Source of the DNA: Rhodothalassium salexigens DSM 2132
GTDB taxonomy: Bacteria; Pseudomonadota; Alphaproteobacteria; Sphingomonadales; Rhodothalassiaceae
Length of the DNA stretch: 64,000 nt
Reading direction: 5' to 3'
NCBI RefSeq assembly: GCF_004341375.1
Contig: NZ_SLXO01000001.1
Span: forward strand, 62,001 to 126,000
Shown piece after piece: positions 1 to 8,039 of this stretch. How positions within the stretch are numbered: the first letter of the stretch is position 1; each line of letters begins with the position of its first letter. A program made the position numbers and the translations under genes. The notes below the pieces were generated by a model. It did no database searches, was not told where the DNA came from, and was given only the letters and a program-made list of their open reading frames with translations.

Positions 1-1553
1 ACATTGACCTTGGCGGCGACCGCAGCCCGGATCGCCAACAGGCCCGAATGGGTGTAGGTGCCGTCGCCCAGATTGACGAACACATGGGCCTCGTCGGTGA
101 ACGGCGCCTGGCCGATCCACGGCACGCCCTCGCCGCCCATCTGGGTATAGGCGTCGGTGTTGCGGTCCATGTTGATGGCCAGGATATGGCAGCCGATGCC
201 GGCGAGCGCGCGGCTGCCCTCGGGCACCTTGGTGGACGTGTTGTGCGGGCAGCCCGAACAGAAATAGGCCGGCCGGTCGGCGGGCGCCTGATAGCGCTCG
301 TTGGCCGTCTCGCGGTCGCGGAAATAGGCCAGCTTGGCGCGCAGTTCGGGGGTGTCATAGTGGTGGACCAGGCGGCTGGCGATCACCTCGGCCACCAGGG
401 TCACGTCCAGTTCGTTGTCGGGCGACAGCAGCCACTGGCCGTTTTGGTCATGTTTGCCGACGATGCGCGGCCGGCGGCGTTCGTGGACATTATAGAGCTG
501 TTGCATGAGCTGATACTCGATCAGCTCGCGCTTTTCCTCGACCACCAGGATCTCGTCGAGCCCCTCGGCGAACGCCTTGGCGCCCTCGGGCTCCAGCGGC
601 CAGATCATGCCGACCTTGTACAGCCGCAGGCCGATCTCGGCGGCGCGGGTCTCGTCGATGCCCATTTCGGCCAGCGCCTGGCGCACGTCCAGATAGGCCT
701 TGCCGGTGGTGATGATGCCGATGCGGTCGTTGGGGCTCGACCAGATGGTGCGGTCGATATTGTTGGCGCGCGCGAAGGCGTGGGCGGCGAAGCCCTTGTA
801 GCGTTGCAGGCGGGTGTCCTGGCCGCGCCACGGGTCGGGCCAGCGGATGTGCAGGCCGTCGGCGGGCATCTCGAAGTCGGTGGGGATGACGATGCGCCGG
901 CGCTCGCCGCTCAAATCGACGGTGGCCGAGGTGTCGGCGGTGTCGCCGACCGCCTTGAACGCCACCCAGGCGCCGGTGTAGCGCGACATCTCCAGACCCA
1001 GAATGCCATATTCCACATACTCGGCGACCCCGGCGGGGTAGAGCACCGGCATCATGGCGGCCATGAAGTTGTGCTCGGTCTGGTGGGGCAGGGTGGAGGA
1101 CTTGGCGCCATGGTCGTCGCCGGCGATCGCCAGCACGCCGCCATGGGGGCTGGTGCCGGCGGCGTTGGCGTGTTTGAACACGTCCATGGACCGGTCGACG
1201 CCGGGGCCCTTGCCGTACCAGATGCCGAACACGCCGTCATAGCGCGCCTGGTCCGACAGATTGACCTGCTGGCTGCCCCACACGGCGGTGGCGGCCAGAT
1301 CCTCGTTCAGACCCGGTTGAAAGACGATGGACTCGGCGTCCAGATACTTCCTTGCGCGCGACAACTCCAGGTCGTAGCCACCGAGCGGCGAGCCGCGATA
1401 GCCCGAGATGAAGCCGGCGGTATTGAGTCCGGCTTCGGCGTCGCGCCAGCGCATCACCAGCGGCAGGCGGGTCAGGGCCTGCATGCCGTTCAGATACACC
1501 CGTCCGGTCCGCAAGGTGTACTTATCGTCCAGCGTCACCTTTTGCATGAACAT
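1..1553 (-). CDS. Indolepyruvate ferredoxin oxidoreductase, N-terminal part (partial)
   Basis: About 517 residues of a large thiamine-diphosphate enzyme are visible; the gene runs off the left edge. Family members oxidatively decarboxylate indolepyruvate and other aryl pyruvates to aryl-acetyl-CoA, passing electrons to ferredoxin. Near the N-terminus the protein has YRGSPLGGYD, typical of the 2-oxoacid:ferredoxin oxidoreductase alpha domain. Later come the CSGCPHNTSTKVP and GIGCHILAINMDRN stretches. At the visible end is LGDGTYTHSG, the start of the ThDP-binding GDG motif. Order and spacing match the long single-chain alphaproteobacterial form, in which alpha and gamma domains are fused. The ATG at 1553 was chosen because a GGGAGG ribosome site lies about 7 bases upstream; a second in-frame ATG lies 6 bases further in. 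A perfect palindrome sits in the leader (1588-1604). Family assignment is firm; substrate is inferred from the family. Confidence 0.93.
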   Translation of the reverse strand, partial: MFMQKVTLDDKYTLRTGRVYLNGMQALTRLPLVMRWRDAEAGLNTAGFISGYRGSPLGGYDLELSRARKYLDAESIVFQPGLNEDLAATAVWGSQQVNLSDQARYDGVFGIWYGKGPGVDRSMDVFKHANAAGTSPHGGVLAIAGDDHGAKSSTLPHQTEHNFMAAMMPVLYPAGVAEYVEYGILGLEMSRYTGAWVAFKAVGDTADTSATVDLSGERRRIVIPTDFEMPADGLHIRWPDPWRGQDTRLQRYKGFAAHAFARANNIDRTIWSSPNDRIGIITTGKAYLDVRQALAEMGIDETRAAEIGLRLYKVGMIWPLEPEGAKAFAEGLDEILVVEEKRELIEYQLMQQLYNVHERRRPRIVGKHDQNGQWLLSPDNELDVTLVAEVIASRLVHHYDTPELRAKLAYFRDRETANERYQAPADRPAYFCSGCPHNTSTKVPEGSRALAGIGCHILAINMDRNTDAYTQMGGEGVPWIGQAPFTDEAHVFVNLGDGTYTHSGLLAIRAAVAAKVN

Positions 1554-1587
1554 CGCCGGAGCCTCCCTTCCCCAAGAAAATGCACCG

Positions 1588-1604
1588 TATTAGTCCGACT
1601 AATA
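1588..1604. promoter_or_regulatory. Palindromic operator upstream of the oxidoreductase gene
   Basis: TATTAGTC-C-GACTAATA is a perfect 17-bp palindrome with 8-bp arms, placed 35 to 51 bases upstream of the start codon at 1553. Size, symmetry and position are those of a TetR- or MarR-type repressor site. No regulator gene is adjacent inside the window, so the cognate protein is unknown. Confidence 0.65.
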
Positions 1605-1614
1605 GCAGCATCGT

Positions 1615-1693
1615 TGCGCAATGTGCTTTCTTTGTTTCAAGGCTCTGGACACATCTGCCGCGAAACTTAGATGCAAAGTTAAAACATTGCGCA
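1615..1693. repeat. Spaced inverted repeat TGCGCAATGT / ACATTGCGCA
   Basis: Two perfect 10-bp inverted arms (1615-1624 and 1684-1693) are separated by 59 bases in the divergent spacer between the oxidoreductase gene and msrA. Each arm carries a core related to TTGCGCAA. They could be two half-operators or a looping site for a divergent regulator. No function is shown by the sequence. Confidence 0.4.
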
Positions 1694-1837
1694 TTGCAGG
1701 ATGGGGGCGGCGCCCCGGCGCGGCCGGTACGGGCGGTCCATGCCGTGCTGTATTGCGGCAAAACGGCCGCCCCGGGGGTCTTGGCGTGCGCCGCTCGCGA
1801 CCCTACCTTCCCTCGATCAGGATATGGGAGGCACGAC

Positions 1838-2377
1838 ATGGCACAACAAGCCAAAGCGACGCTGGCCGGCGGCTGCTTCTGGTGCATCGAGGCGGTCATG
1901 AACGACCTGGTCGGGGTGCGCGACGCGGTATCGGGCTATATGGGCGGCGCGGTGGACAACCCCACCTACCGCCAGGTGTGCACGGGGCAGACCGGACATG
2001 CCGAGGTGGTGCAGGTGACGTTCGACCCCGAGGTCATCGGGCTCGATCAGATCCTCGACGTCTTCTTCACCGTGCACGACCCGACCCAGTTGAACCGTCA
2101 GGGCGCGGATGTGGGCACCCAGTACCGCTCGGCGATCTTCACCCATGGCGACGATCAGGCCGACGCCGCGCGCCGGGCCATCGACCGGGCGGCGGAGATC
2201 TGGGGTGACGGTATCGTTACCGAGGTGACGCCGGCGGCGACCTTCTGGCCGGCAGAGGCCTACCATCAGCGCTATTTCGCGACCAATCCCGAGCAGCCGT
2301 TCTGCCAGGCGGTGATCGGGCCCAAGGTTGCCAAGGCGCGGGCCAAGTATCGCCACCTGCTCAAATCGGCGGCTTAA
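1838..2377 (+). CDS. msrA: Peptide-methionine (S)-S-oxide reductase MsrA
   Basis: This 179-residue cytosolic enzyme reduces methionine-S-sulfoxide in proteins and free methionine, using thioredoxin as donor. The GCFWC motif at residues 12-16 carries the catalytic Cys13. TGHAEVVQVTFDP, HDPTQLNRQGADVGTQYRS and the AEAYHQRYF region match the family in order. A further cysteine near the C-terminus (PFCQAV) could act as a resolving residue. The ATG at 1838 is preceded by GGGAGG and begins exactly at the conserved N-terminus; the reading frame stays open upstream but that part shows no homology. The gene is divergent from the oxidoreductase gene and is followed by a strong hairpin, so it is probably monocistronic. 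Confidence 0.97.
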   Translation: MAQQAKATLAGGCFWCIEAVMNDLVGVRDAVSGYMGGAVDNPTYRQVCTGQTGHAEVVQVTFDPEVIGLDQILDVFFTVHDPTQLNRQGADVGTQYRSAIFTHGDDQADAARRAIDRAAEIWGDGIVTEVTPAATFWPAEAYHQRYFATNPEQPFCQAVIGPKVAKARAKYRHLLKSAA

Positions 2378-2385
2378 CGGCCTCG

Positions 2386-2414
2386 GGCGGCGTGGTGTCG
2401 GATGCCACGCCGCC
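2386..2414 (+). terminator. Hairpin after msrA
   Basis: Arms GGCGGCGTGG (2386-2395) and CCACGCCGCC (2405-2414) pair perfectly over 10 bp, 9 bases after the msrA stop. There is no T-run, so it may be a processing or Rho-assisted terminator rather than a classical intrinsic one. Confidence 0.5.
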
Positions 2415-2644
2415 GCGATGAACCGGCCAGTGTTGCGGGCCTTGGGGGGGGCGGCCCTGGCCATCGGTCGTGACGACATCGGTCGTAACAGGGCCCGGAG
2501 CGGCGGCCGCCGCGGCCGGTGGGTGGCCGGCGCGGCGGTGTCGCCAAACGGAGCCCGTGTCGATCCGGCGGCGCGGCGTCGAACCCGTCCGGCGCGATCG
2601 ACGGCCCCGGCCTGATCGCTCAGGCTTGGCTTTGGTGGCTCACC

Positions 2645-3064
2645 TCAGGCGGGGTTCATCAGGCCGTCCGCCGCGCCTGCCTCCAGATGCCGGGTCGCCG
2701 CGCCGATCACGTCACTGGCATAGCGCACGTCGGCGCCGGCCTCGATCACGCATTCGGGCAATTCGCGCATCATGAAGTCGAGACCGATCCGCTCCTCGGC
2801 CGCGGCGATCGCGCCGGACAGCAGGGTCTCGCCGGTGTTGCGCAGGACGCTCACCGCCTCCCGGTATTGGTCAACCAGCGGCAGCAGATGACCCAGGGCA
2901 TCGGCCAGAAACACCAGCGTGTCGCTGGCGCGGTTCAGCGGCTCTGCCGCATCGCCGAGCGCCCGGACGCCGAGTAACTGGCTGAGTTGTTCACCGCCAT
3001 CGGTGCCGTGGTCGAGCAGGCTCGGGATCGGCAGGGTGTCGCGCGCTGCAGGGGTGATCGGCAT
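2645..3064 (-). CDS. Hypothetical protein, 139 aa
   Basis: No family is recognised. The predicted product is 139 residues, soluble and mostly helical, with a run around residues 35-75 (leucine/alanine-rich, ending in PLVDQYREAVSVLRNTG) that looks like a long helix. There is no signal peptide and no cysteine apart from one near the C-terminus (PECVIEAG). The ATG at 3064 has a GGAGAC ribosome site about 8 bases upstream. A longer frame extends to 3139 but has no ribosome site and crosses a palindrome (3116-3127), so the shorter form is preferred. The gene is convergent with msrA. Coding bias is like that of its neighbours, which supports a real gene of unknown function. Confidence 0.7.
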   Translation of the reverse strand: MPITPAARDTLPIPSLLDHGTDGGEQLSQLLGVRALGDAAEPLNRASDTLVFLADALGHLLPLVDQYREAVSVLRNTGETLLSGAIAAAEERIGLDFMMRELPECVIEAGADVRYASDVIGAATRHLEAGAADGLMNPA

Positions 3065-3829
3065 GACGTTTGTCTCCGCAGAAAAAAGAACGGTGCCGGT
3101 TCTGTCGACCGGTTCAAACACGTGTTTAGCACAGTCCATGCCAGCTTGTTATAGCCCTCAAATTTTGCCGGATTTGGTGGCAGTGGGCGGGCGACCCACA
3201 CCTGTCCCGTGGCAATCGTCGCGGAATGACACGCTTCCGCCGTTCCAAAATGAGACATTCGGCGGGTTTGTTTTGTTTTGGGGCGCTTCGGCCTATAAAC
3301 CGGAACGAGTAGTGTTTCCCACAAAGTGCGACCGTATGGTGTGTTTGCGTGGCCGCGACGCGCCGGGCTTGGACACGGGCGGGTGGTGACTGCGCCTGGC
3401 CCGAGAGAGACGGATGGCGCTTGTAACCCTCTCATTTCCGTGATCTGTGGCCCGTGATCGGATCGGTGCCGAGCAGTAAAACCACCACTAACCTATTGAG
3501 GCGGAATTGTTTTGCACTGCACCAGACCGGCTGGTCGGTTGGCGGGGCGCGGCCATAGGCGGCCGGTCCGCGCCCAGCGCGGCGTCGGCGCGGTGGCGGC
3601 GGTGGCCGACCCCGTCGGGCAGCCATCGTCCAGTCCCGATGTACTGATACAATCCGTCGCGGCAGAGCCGGGGGCGGGGCGGCTGGGTGTCAACATATCT
3701 TGACGGAATCGGGCGGGAAATGGGACCCTTTTCGGGCGAACCGGCGGTGCGACTCGGTCATTTGGGCGTCGGTCGGGGTCGCATGCCAAGCGGGGATACC
3801 CTGTCCCCGACCCGATCGGAGAGACGCTG
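3065..3829. other. 765-base spacer with palindrome AAACACGTGTTT
   Basis: This divergent spacer separates the 139-aa gene from the BciB-like gene. It is less GC-rich than its surroundings, as expected of regulatory DNA. A perfect 12-bp palindrome AAACACGTGTTT lies at 3116-3127, about 52 bases upstream of the minus-strand gene. A smaller hairpin CGGGGA/TCCCCG lies near 3794-3812, just before the plus-strand gene. Small open frames on both strands lack ribosome sites and were not accepted. Confidence 0.5.
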
Positions 3830-5152
3830 ATGAGCCCGACCACCGCCACCGCCCCATCGTCCGCCGAAACGCCTGCCCCACCGGCGCCCGAGGGGGGGGC
3901 GGTCCCGGCCGCCGTGTCGGGCGCGGACCCGGCCAGCGCCGACACGGGCGCGCGGGGCTTGTGGGTGCCGGCGCTGGCCGAGCCGGCGCCGCGCGATCTG
4001 TGCACCGATTGCGGCGTGTCGCGGATGGTCGACCACAAGGCGTGTGGGTCGGCCTGTCAGTTCATCCGCCCCGATTACACGACCATGGAGTTGCGCGCCC
4101 ACGGCCAGGCCCGCGACCCGAAGGTGCCGGATGAGCTTTATTTCGGCCCGCACCGGCGCATGGTGCGCGCGCGGTTGAAGGCACCGCGTGAGGGCGCGCA
4201 ATGGACCGGCATCACCACGCGGATCGCCGAACGGTTGCTCGAAGAGGGCGCGGTGGACGCGGTGCTGGCGGTCAAGCCGCACCCCGACGATGTGTGGAAG
4301 CCTGAGCCGGTGATCGTGACCGAGCCCGAGGCGATGGCCGAGTGCCGCGGCATGCGCATGGGCTATGCGCCGCTTCTGGCCTTGTTGGAGCCGGCGGCGG
4401 CCAAGGGCTATAAGCGGCTCGCCGTGGTCGGTATCCCGTGTCAGGTCTATGCCCTGCGCGCCCTCGAAGAACGGCTCGGCCTTGAGCGATTGTATGTCAT
4501 CGGCACGCCCTGTTCGGACAACACCACCACCGAGAATTTCCACACCTTCCTGGGGCTGTTGTCGGACAAGCCCGAGACCATCACCTATCTGGAGTTTCGC
4601 GCCGATTATCATGTGGAACTGCGCTTCACCGACGGGCGCCGCCGCGAGATCCCGTTCCTGAAGCTGCCGATCTCGCAACTGCCGGGCGACTTCTTCCCGC
4701 TCACCTGCCGGACCTGTGTGGACTATACCAATGCGCTCGCCGACATCACCGTCGGCTATATGGGCGGCGAGGGCGAGCAGTGGCTGCTGATCCGCAATGA
4801 GCGCGGCGAAGAACTGGTCGAGCTGCTGGGTGACGAGGTGGCGCTGTCGACCCCGGGCGACAAGGGCAACCGGGCCGCGGCGGTGAAAGGCTTTATCACC
4901 AACACCGAACGCGCGGTGGGCGGCCTGCCGGTGCGCGCCATGCCCGATTGGGTGCGCCCCATCGTGGCTTGGCTGCAACCGCGCATCGGCCCGCGCGGGG
5001 TAGAGTTCGCCCGCGCGCGGCTGGAGATGAAGGCGGCCGAGACGGTGCTGCACCTGCGCCGCTATCGCCCGGCGCGGATGAAGAACATGATCCCCGACCA
5101 TGTCTGGCGCCTGGTCGAGCCCTATGGCCTGACCCGGCGCGACGACGAATAG
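3830..5152 (+). CDS. Coenzyme F420 hydrogenase/dehydrogenase beta-subunit family protein (BciB/HCAR-like)
   Basis: The 440-residue product belongs to the iron-sulfur flavoprotein family that includes F420-reducing hydrogenase beta subunits, ferredoxin-dependent divinyl chlorophyllide 8-vinyl reductase (BciB) and 7-hydroxymethyl chlorophyll a reductase. After about 60 low-complexity Ala/Pro residues there is a cysteine cluster (CTDCGVSRMVDHKACGSAC). A central segment (VVGIPCQVYALRALEERLG) and a later LTCRTCVDYTNALADITVGYMG follow; the cysteines would hold [4Fe-4S] clusters and the latter segment is typical of the BciB/HCAR branch. ATG 3830 follows GGAGAG. The gene stands alone and no photosynthesis gene is in the window, so the substrate is open. 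Membership of the family is firm; a role in bacteriochlorophyll synthesis is only one possibility. Confidence 0.85.
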   Translation: MSPTTATAPSSAETPAPPAPEGGAVPAAVSGADPASADTGARGLWVPALAEPAPRDLCTDCGVSRMVDHKACGSACQFIRPDYTTMELRAHGQARDPKVPDELYFGPHRRMVRARLKAPREGAQWTGITTRIAERLLEEGAVDAVLAVKPHPDDVWKPEPVIVTEPEAMAECRGMRMGYAPLLALLEPAAAKGYKRLAVVGIPCQVYALRALEERLGLERLYVIGTPCSDNTTTENFHTFLGLLSDKPETITYLEFRADYHVELRFTDGRRREIPFLKLPISQLPGDFFPLTCRTCVDYTNALADITVGYMGGEGEQWLLIRNERGEELVELLGDEVALSTPGDKGNRAAAVKGFITNTERAVGGLPVRAMPDWVRPIVAWLQPRIGPRGVEFARARLEMKAAETVLHLRRYRPARMKNMIPDHVWRLVEPYGLTRRDDE

Positions 5153-5209
5153 GTCCGACCGCCCCGATGGCGTCCGGCCCCATACGCGCCGCCCCGGACG
5201 AGATGATCC

Positions 5210-5244
5210 GGCCCAGATGGCTGGCCCAGATCGCCGGCCCAGAT
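5210..5244. repeat. Three GGCCCAGAT copies with 13-bp period
   Basis: GGCCCAGAT occurs at 5210, 5223 and 5236, exactly 13 bp apart, in the convergent spacer between the BciB-like gene and the chemotaxis receptor gene. The intervening bases differ. It looks like a short degenerate tandem array; no function can be inferred. Confidence 0.6.
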
Positions 5245-5308
5245 ACCGCGCCCCCATTGGCCGGCGCCAAGGCGCCCCGGCTGAGGCGCCCGGCCTCGCG
5301 GTGCTGGG

Positions 5309-6847
5309 TCAGCGGATGGCGGCGACGAAGGCGTGGCACTTGGCGGCCATGTCTTCGGCCTTTTGTTCCAGGTCTTGGGCGGTTTGGTTGGCCTGATTGG
5401 CCGACAGGGACACGGTTTCGGTGACGTGACGGACCTGGGTGACCTGGCTTGCCGCTTGCCGGGTTTCGGCGCTGGCGTTCTGGGCCGACCGGGCGATTTC
5501 CCGGGTCGCGGCGTCCTGTTGTTCGACCGCCGACGAAATCGACACCGTATTGTCGGTGATCTGGCGGATCGTTCCGGCGATTGCATCGACCGCCTGGACC
5601 GCTTCGCTGGTCACGGCGCGCATGCCGGCGACCTGATCGGCGATCTGCTGGGTGGCCTTGGCGGACTGATTGGCCAGCGACTTGACCTCGCCGGCGACCA
5701 CCGCGAAGCCCTTGCCGGCCTCGCCGGCGCGCGCCGCCTCGATGGTGGCGTTGAGGGCGAGCAGGTTTGTTTGTTCGGCGATGTCGTTGATCAGGTCGAC
5801 GATGCCGGTGATGCTTTCGGCGCGCTCGGCCACCGATTTGATGGTCTCGGTGCTGCGGTTGATGCCGGCAAGCGCGTTGTCCGCCGTATCTCGACTGCTG
5901 GTCACCTGACGGGTGATCTCGCCGATCGACTTGGTCATTTCCTCCGCACTCGACGCCACGGCGGTGACGTTTTCGCTGACCTGATCGGTGGCTGTGTTGG
6001 CGGCGGTCAACATGGTCTGGGCATCGGCGACGATCCGGCCCAGTTTCTCGCTATCGGTGCCCATGGCGTGGGCAGCCGCACGAATGTCTTCGGCGATGGT
6101 GCCGAGCGACTGTTGAAACTCGCGCGCCAGCCGCTCGCGCTCGGCCGCGGCGTCGCGGCTCATGGTCTCGCGCTCGGCGGCCTGCTGCGCTTCCAGGCGC
6201 TGGCGCTCGGCGCGCGCCGCCTCGGCGTCGGCAAGCGCCTTGTCGGACCGGGTCTTCGCGGCGTCCGATTGTGCGGCCGCTTGGCGTGCTTGCCCCGCGG
6301 CGTCTTCGGCGTCCCGACGGGCTTGATCGGCCGACGCGAACGCCTGATCCAGTTTGGCGGTCAGCCACACCAGAGCGGCGGTTTCCAGCACCACGATGAC
6401 CGCGTGCAGCATCACGCGCGTCAGGTCGGCACCGTCGGGGAACACCCAGGCCGGCACGGTCAGGTTGAACACCAGATGGTGCACGGCGGTGACGCCCGCC
6501 GCGGCCAACAGACTGCGCCAGTCGAACATGGCGGTGGTGACCGCCAGCGCAGCGAAGAAATACATGTGCATGTCGATCTGCCAGGCATGGCCGCGAAACA
6601 CCATCACCAGGATGGCCGCTTGCAGCACATAGGCGCAGGCGATCAAGTGGCGCGTCGCTGCGGCGTTGCGCGCCCGGACGGCCGCCAGACCGACGACGAC
6701 ACAGATCAGGGTCGACAACAGCCCCGGCGCCCACAAACCGGGCGAGCCGATGAGCCAGCCAAGCGCCAGGACCACCGGCACGTGCAGCCACTGAAGTGCG
6801 GCCAGCATGCCGGTGGAGGTCGATCGAAGCTCGGTCAGCGACGCCAT
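5309..6847 (-). CDS. Methyl-accepting chemotaxis protein with multi-span membrane sensor
   Basis: This 512-residue receptor has an N-terminal block of about five or six membrane segments (residues 1-165) instead of the usual periplasmic ligand domain. The block contains conserved-looking histidines (IDMHMYFF and AVHHLVFNL). A coiled-coil rich in Ala, Glu and Arg follows (about 168-260), then the cytoplasmic signalling domain with the hairpin-tip sequence [19 protein letters not shown], which binds CheA and CheW. No CheR-tethering pentapeptide is visible at the C-terminus. ATG 6847 has a GAGGGG ribosome site; longer frames upstream belong to the overlapping gene. The upstream small membrane protein gene overlaps this one by 13 bases, so they are translationally coupled. 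The stimulus is unknown; the histidine-bearing membrane block suggests a ligand or metal or heme sensed in the membrane (inference). Confidence 0.92.
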   Translation of the reverse strand: MASLTELRSTSTGMLAALQWLHVPVVLALGWLIGSPGLWAPGLLSTLICVVVGLAAVRARNAAATRHLIACAYVLQAAILVMVFRGHAWQIDMHMYFFAALAVTTAMFDWRSLLAAAGVTAVHHLVFNLTVPAWVFPDGADLTRVMLHAVIVVLETAALVWLTAKLDQAFASADQARRDAEDAAGQARQAAAQSDAAKTRSDKALADAEAARAERQRLEAQQAAERETMSRDAAAERERLAREFQQSLGTIAEDIRAAAHAMGTDSEKLGRIVADAQTMLTAANTATDQVSENVTAVASSAEEMTKSIGEITRQVTSSRDTADNALAGINRSTETIKSVAERAESITGIVDLINDIAEQTNLLALNATIEAARAGEAGKGFAVVAGEVKSLANQSAKATQQIADQVAGMRAVTSEAVQAVDAIAGTIRQITDNTVSISSAVEQQDAATREIARSAQNASAETRQAASQVTQVRHVTETVSLSANQANQTAQDLEQKAEDMAAKCHAFVAAIR

Positions 6848-7203
6848 GCGCGATCCCCTCGTGCGGCTTGGACGGTGACAAACGCATTGGTCGCCGGACG
6901 GCCAGACCGCGCGCCGCCACATCCGGCCGCGGCCAGTGGGTTGAGCACCCAGCGCGCACCGGCAGCGCGCAGGCGCCGGGGCAGACCCGGCCGGTCGCTC
7001 CACACCACGGCCAGTCCAGGCCGTTGGCCGAACGCGACCAGACGCGCGTCGGCCGCGGCGATGCGGGCGACGATGGCGCCGCGGTCCAGATGGGCCGGGA
7101 ACCACGCCACCATCTGGCCGGTGGCGGGCGGTTGAGCCTGGATCAACAACAGCGCGACCATGACGGCGCCGGTCAATCCGATGGCAGGCCAAAAGGATGT
7201 CAC
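6835..7203 (-). CDS. Small membrane-anchored protein of unknown function, coupled to chemotaxis receptor
   Basis: The 122-residue product has one N-terminal hydrophobic segment (about residues 5-22, [17 protein letters not shown]). A domain of about 75 residues follows, with the pattern [27 protein letters not shown] and then [21 protein letters not shown] recall similar short proteins beside receptors in other Rhodospirillales but know no named family. The GTG at 7203 is preferred because GGGGAGCG lies about 8 bases upstream; an ATG further upstream has no such site. Its 3' end overlaps the receptor start by 13 bases. The single membrane anchor and the coupling suggest an accessory subunit for the receptor, or a periplasmic partner; this is inference. 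Confidence 0.68.
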   Translation of the reverse strand: MTSFWPAIGLTGAVMVALLLIQAQPPATGQMVAWFPAHLDRGAIVARIAAADARLVAFGQRPGLAVVWSDRPGLPRRLRAAGARWVLNPLAAAGCGGARSGRPATNAFVTVQAARGDRAWRR

Positions 7204-7389
7204 GATTTGATCGCTCCCCGAGGCACGGCGCGCCGCGCCCGGATCGACCGGTTCCGGCGCTCGATCCGGCAGCCGCGACACGCTCGACTGACATAGGCGA
7301 GCCCCGGGACCCTAGCCTCGTTCGGTCGGGTCGACGCGCGCGGCCCGACGCGCGATGGCGCCTCGGTCATCCGCGTCGCCGGCGGACGG

Positions 7390-7926
7390 TCAGGCGGGCG
7401 GTGGCTCCGTCTCACCGTGCGCCAAAGCTATGGCGCCAAAAACCTGATCGACGGTGGTCCCGTCGGGGCTCAAGGGGACGTAAAGCACATAAAGATTAAC
7501 AAAAAACTGCTTCTTTGTGATACCATGAACGAGGTAAGCAAAAACCTGTTTGGTTTCGCTAACCTTTCGGCAAGAGGTAATGGCGCGTTCGGCCACTTCC
7601 GGCGCGATGTAATCGCTCCATCGTTGGCCGGTGATTTCGCCGTAGAAATGGCTCATTTCGGTGCCGGTCAGGCGGGCGCGCGCGTCGACCACCCGGCCCG
7701 TTTGATCGCGAATCAGGTCCCAGATAAACACATTGGGCAGTTCGGCCTTGAAATCGGCCGGGCGAATGTCCTGGCGGCTTGCCAGGCGCGTGCCGCCGGT
7801 GCGCCGCTCAATCGCCCGCAGCAGCGTGTCGAAGCGTGGCACCGCGCGGATTTCGTCCGCCGTCAGGCTGCGGTAGCGACCGAATTGGATGTCTTCCCGG
7901 GTCGGGAGGGCGAGAAACGATACCAT
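7390..7926 (-). CDS. PAS domain protein (PAS_5 type)
   Basis: This 178-residue single-domain protein resembles the PAS_5 family common in Rhodospirillales. The recognisable stretch is RRTGGTRLASRQDIRPADF, then LPNVFIWDLI, an RLTGTEMSHFYGEITGQRWSDY core and a beta hairpin near 135-165. No effector domain is attached, so it may modulate another protein or bind a small ligand. The ATG at 7926 follows CCAGGA. Base use is odd for the window: about 7480-7560 (the codons for the C-terminal beta strands) is strongly AT-rich, with many Lys and Asn codons ending in A or T. This could mean acquisition or a local expression constraint. Confidence 0.78.
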   Translation of the reverse strand: MVSFLALPTREDIQFGRYRSLTADEIRAVPRFDTLLRAIERRTGGTRLASRQDIRPADFKAELPNVFIWDLIRDQTGRVVDARARLTGTEMSHFYGEITGQRWSDYIAPEVAERAITSCRKVSETKQVFAYLVHGITKKQFFVNLYVLYVPLSPDGTTVDQVFGAIALAHGETEPPPA

Positions 7927-8039
7927 ACACTAGCCATCCTGGAGCGTTTTCGGCACGACACCGCCAACATGGCAGGCTGGCTTGGTCGCGAAACGGCAAG
8001 TTTTTGTCAAGCCCAGCGTAGCGGCCTTTTCAACCGGTG

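Noticed and set aside
48-1670. A 540-codon plus-strand open frame over the oxidoreductase gene
   Set aside because: It is the antisense shadow of the minus-strand gene, whose product shows all family motifs; His/Val/Gly-rich composition is typical of shadows in GC-rich DNA. Similar long shadows lie over metH, mcp, ccoI, prfC and the M14 gene.
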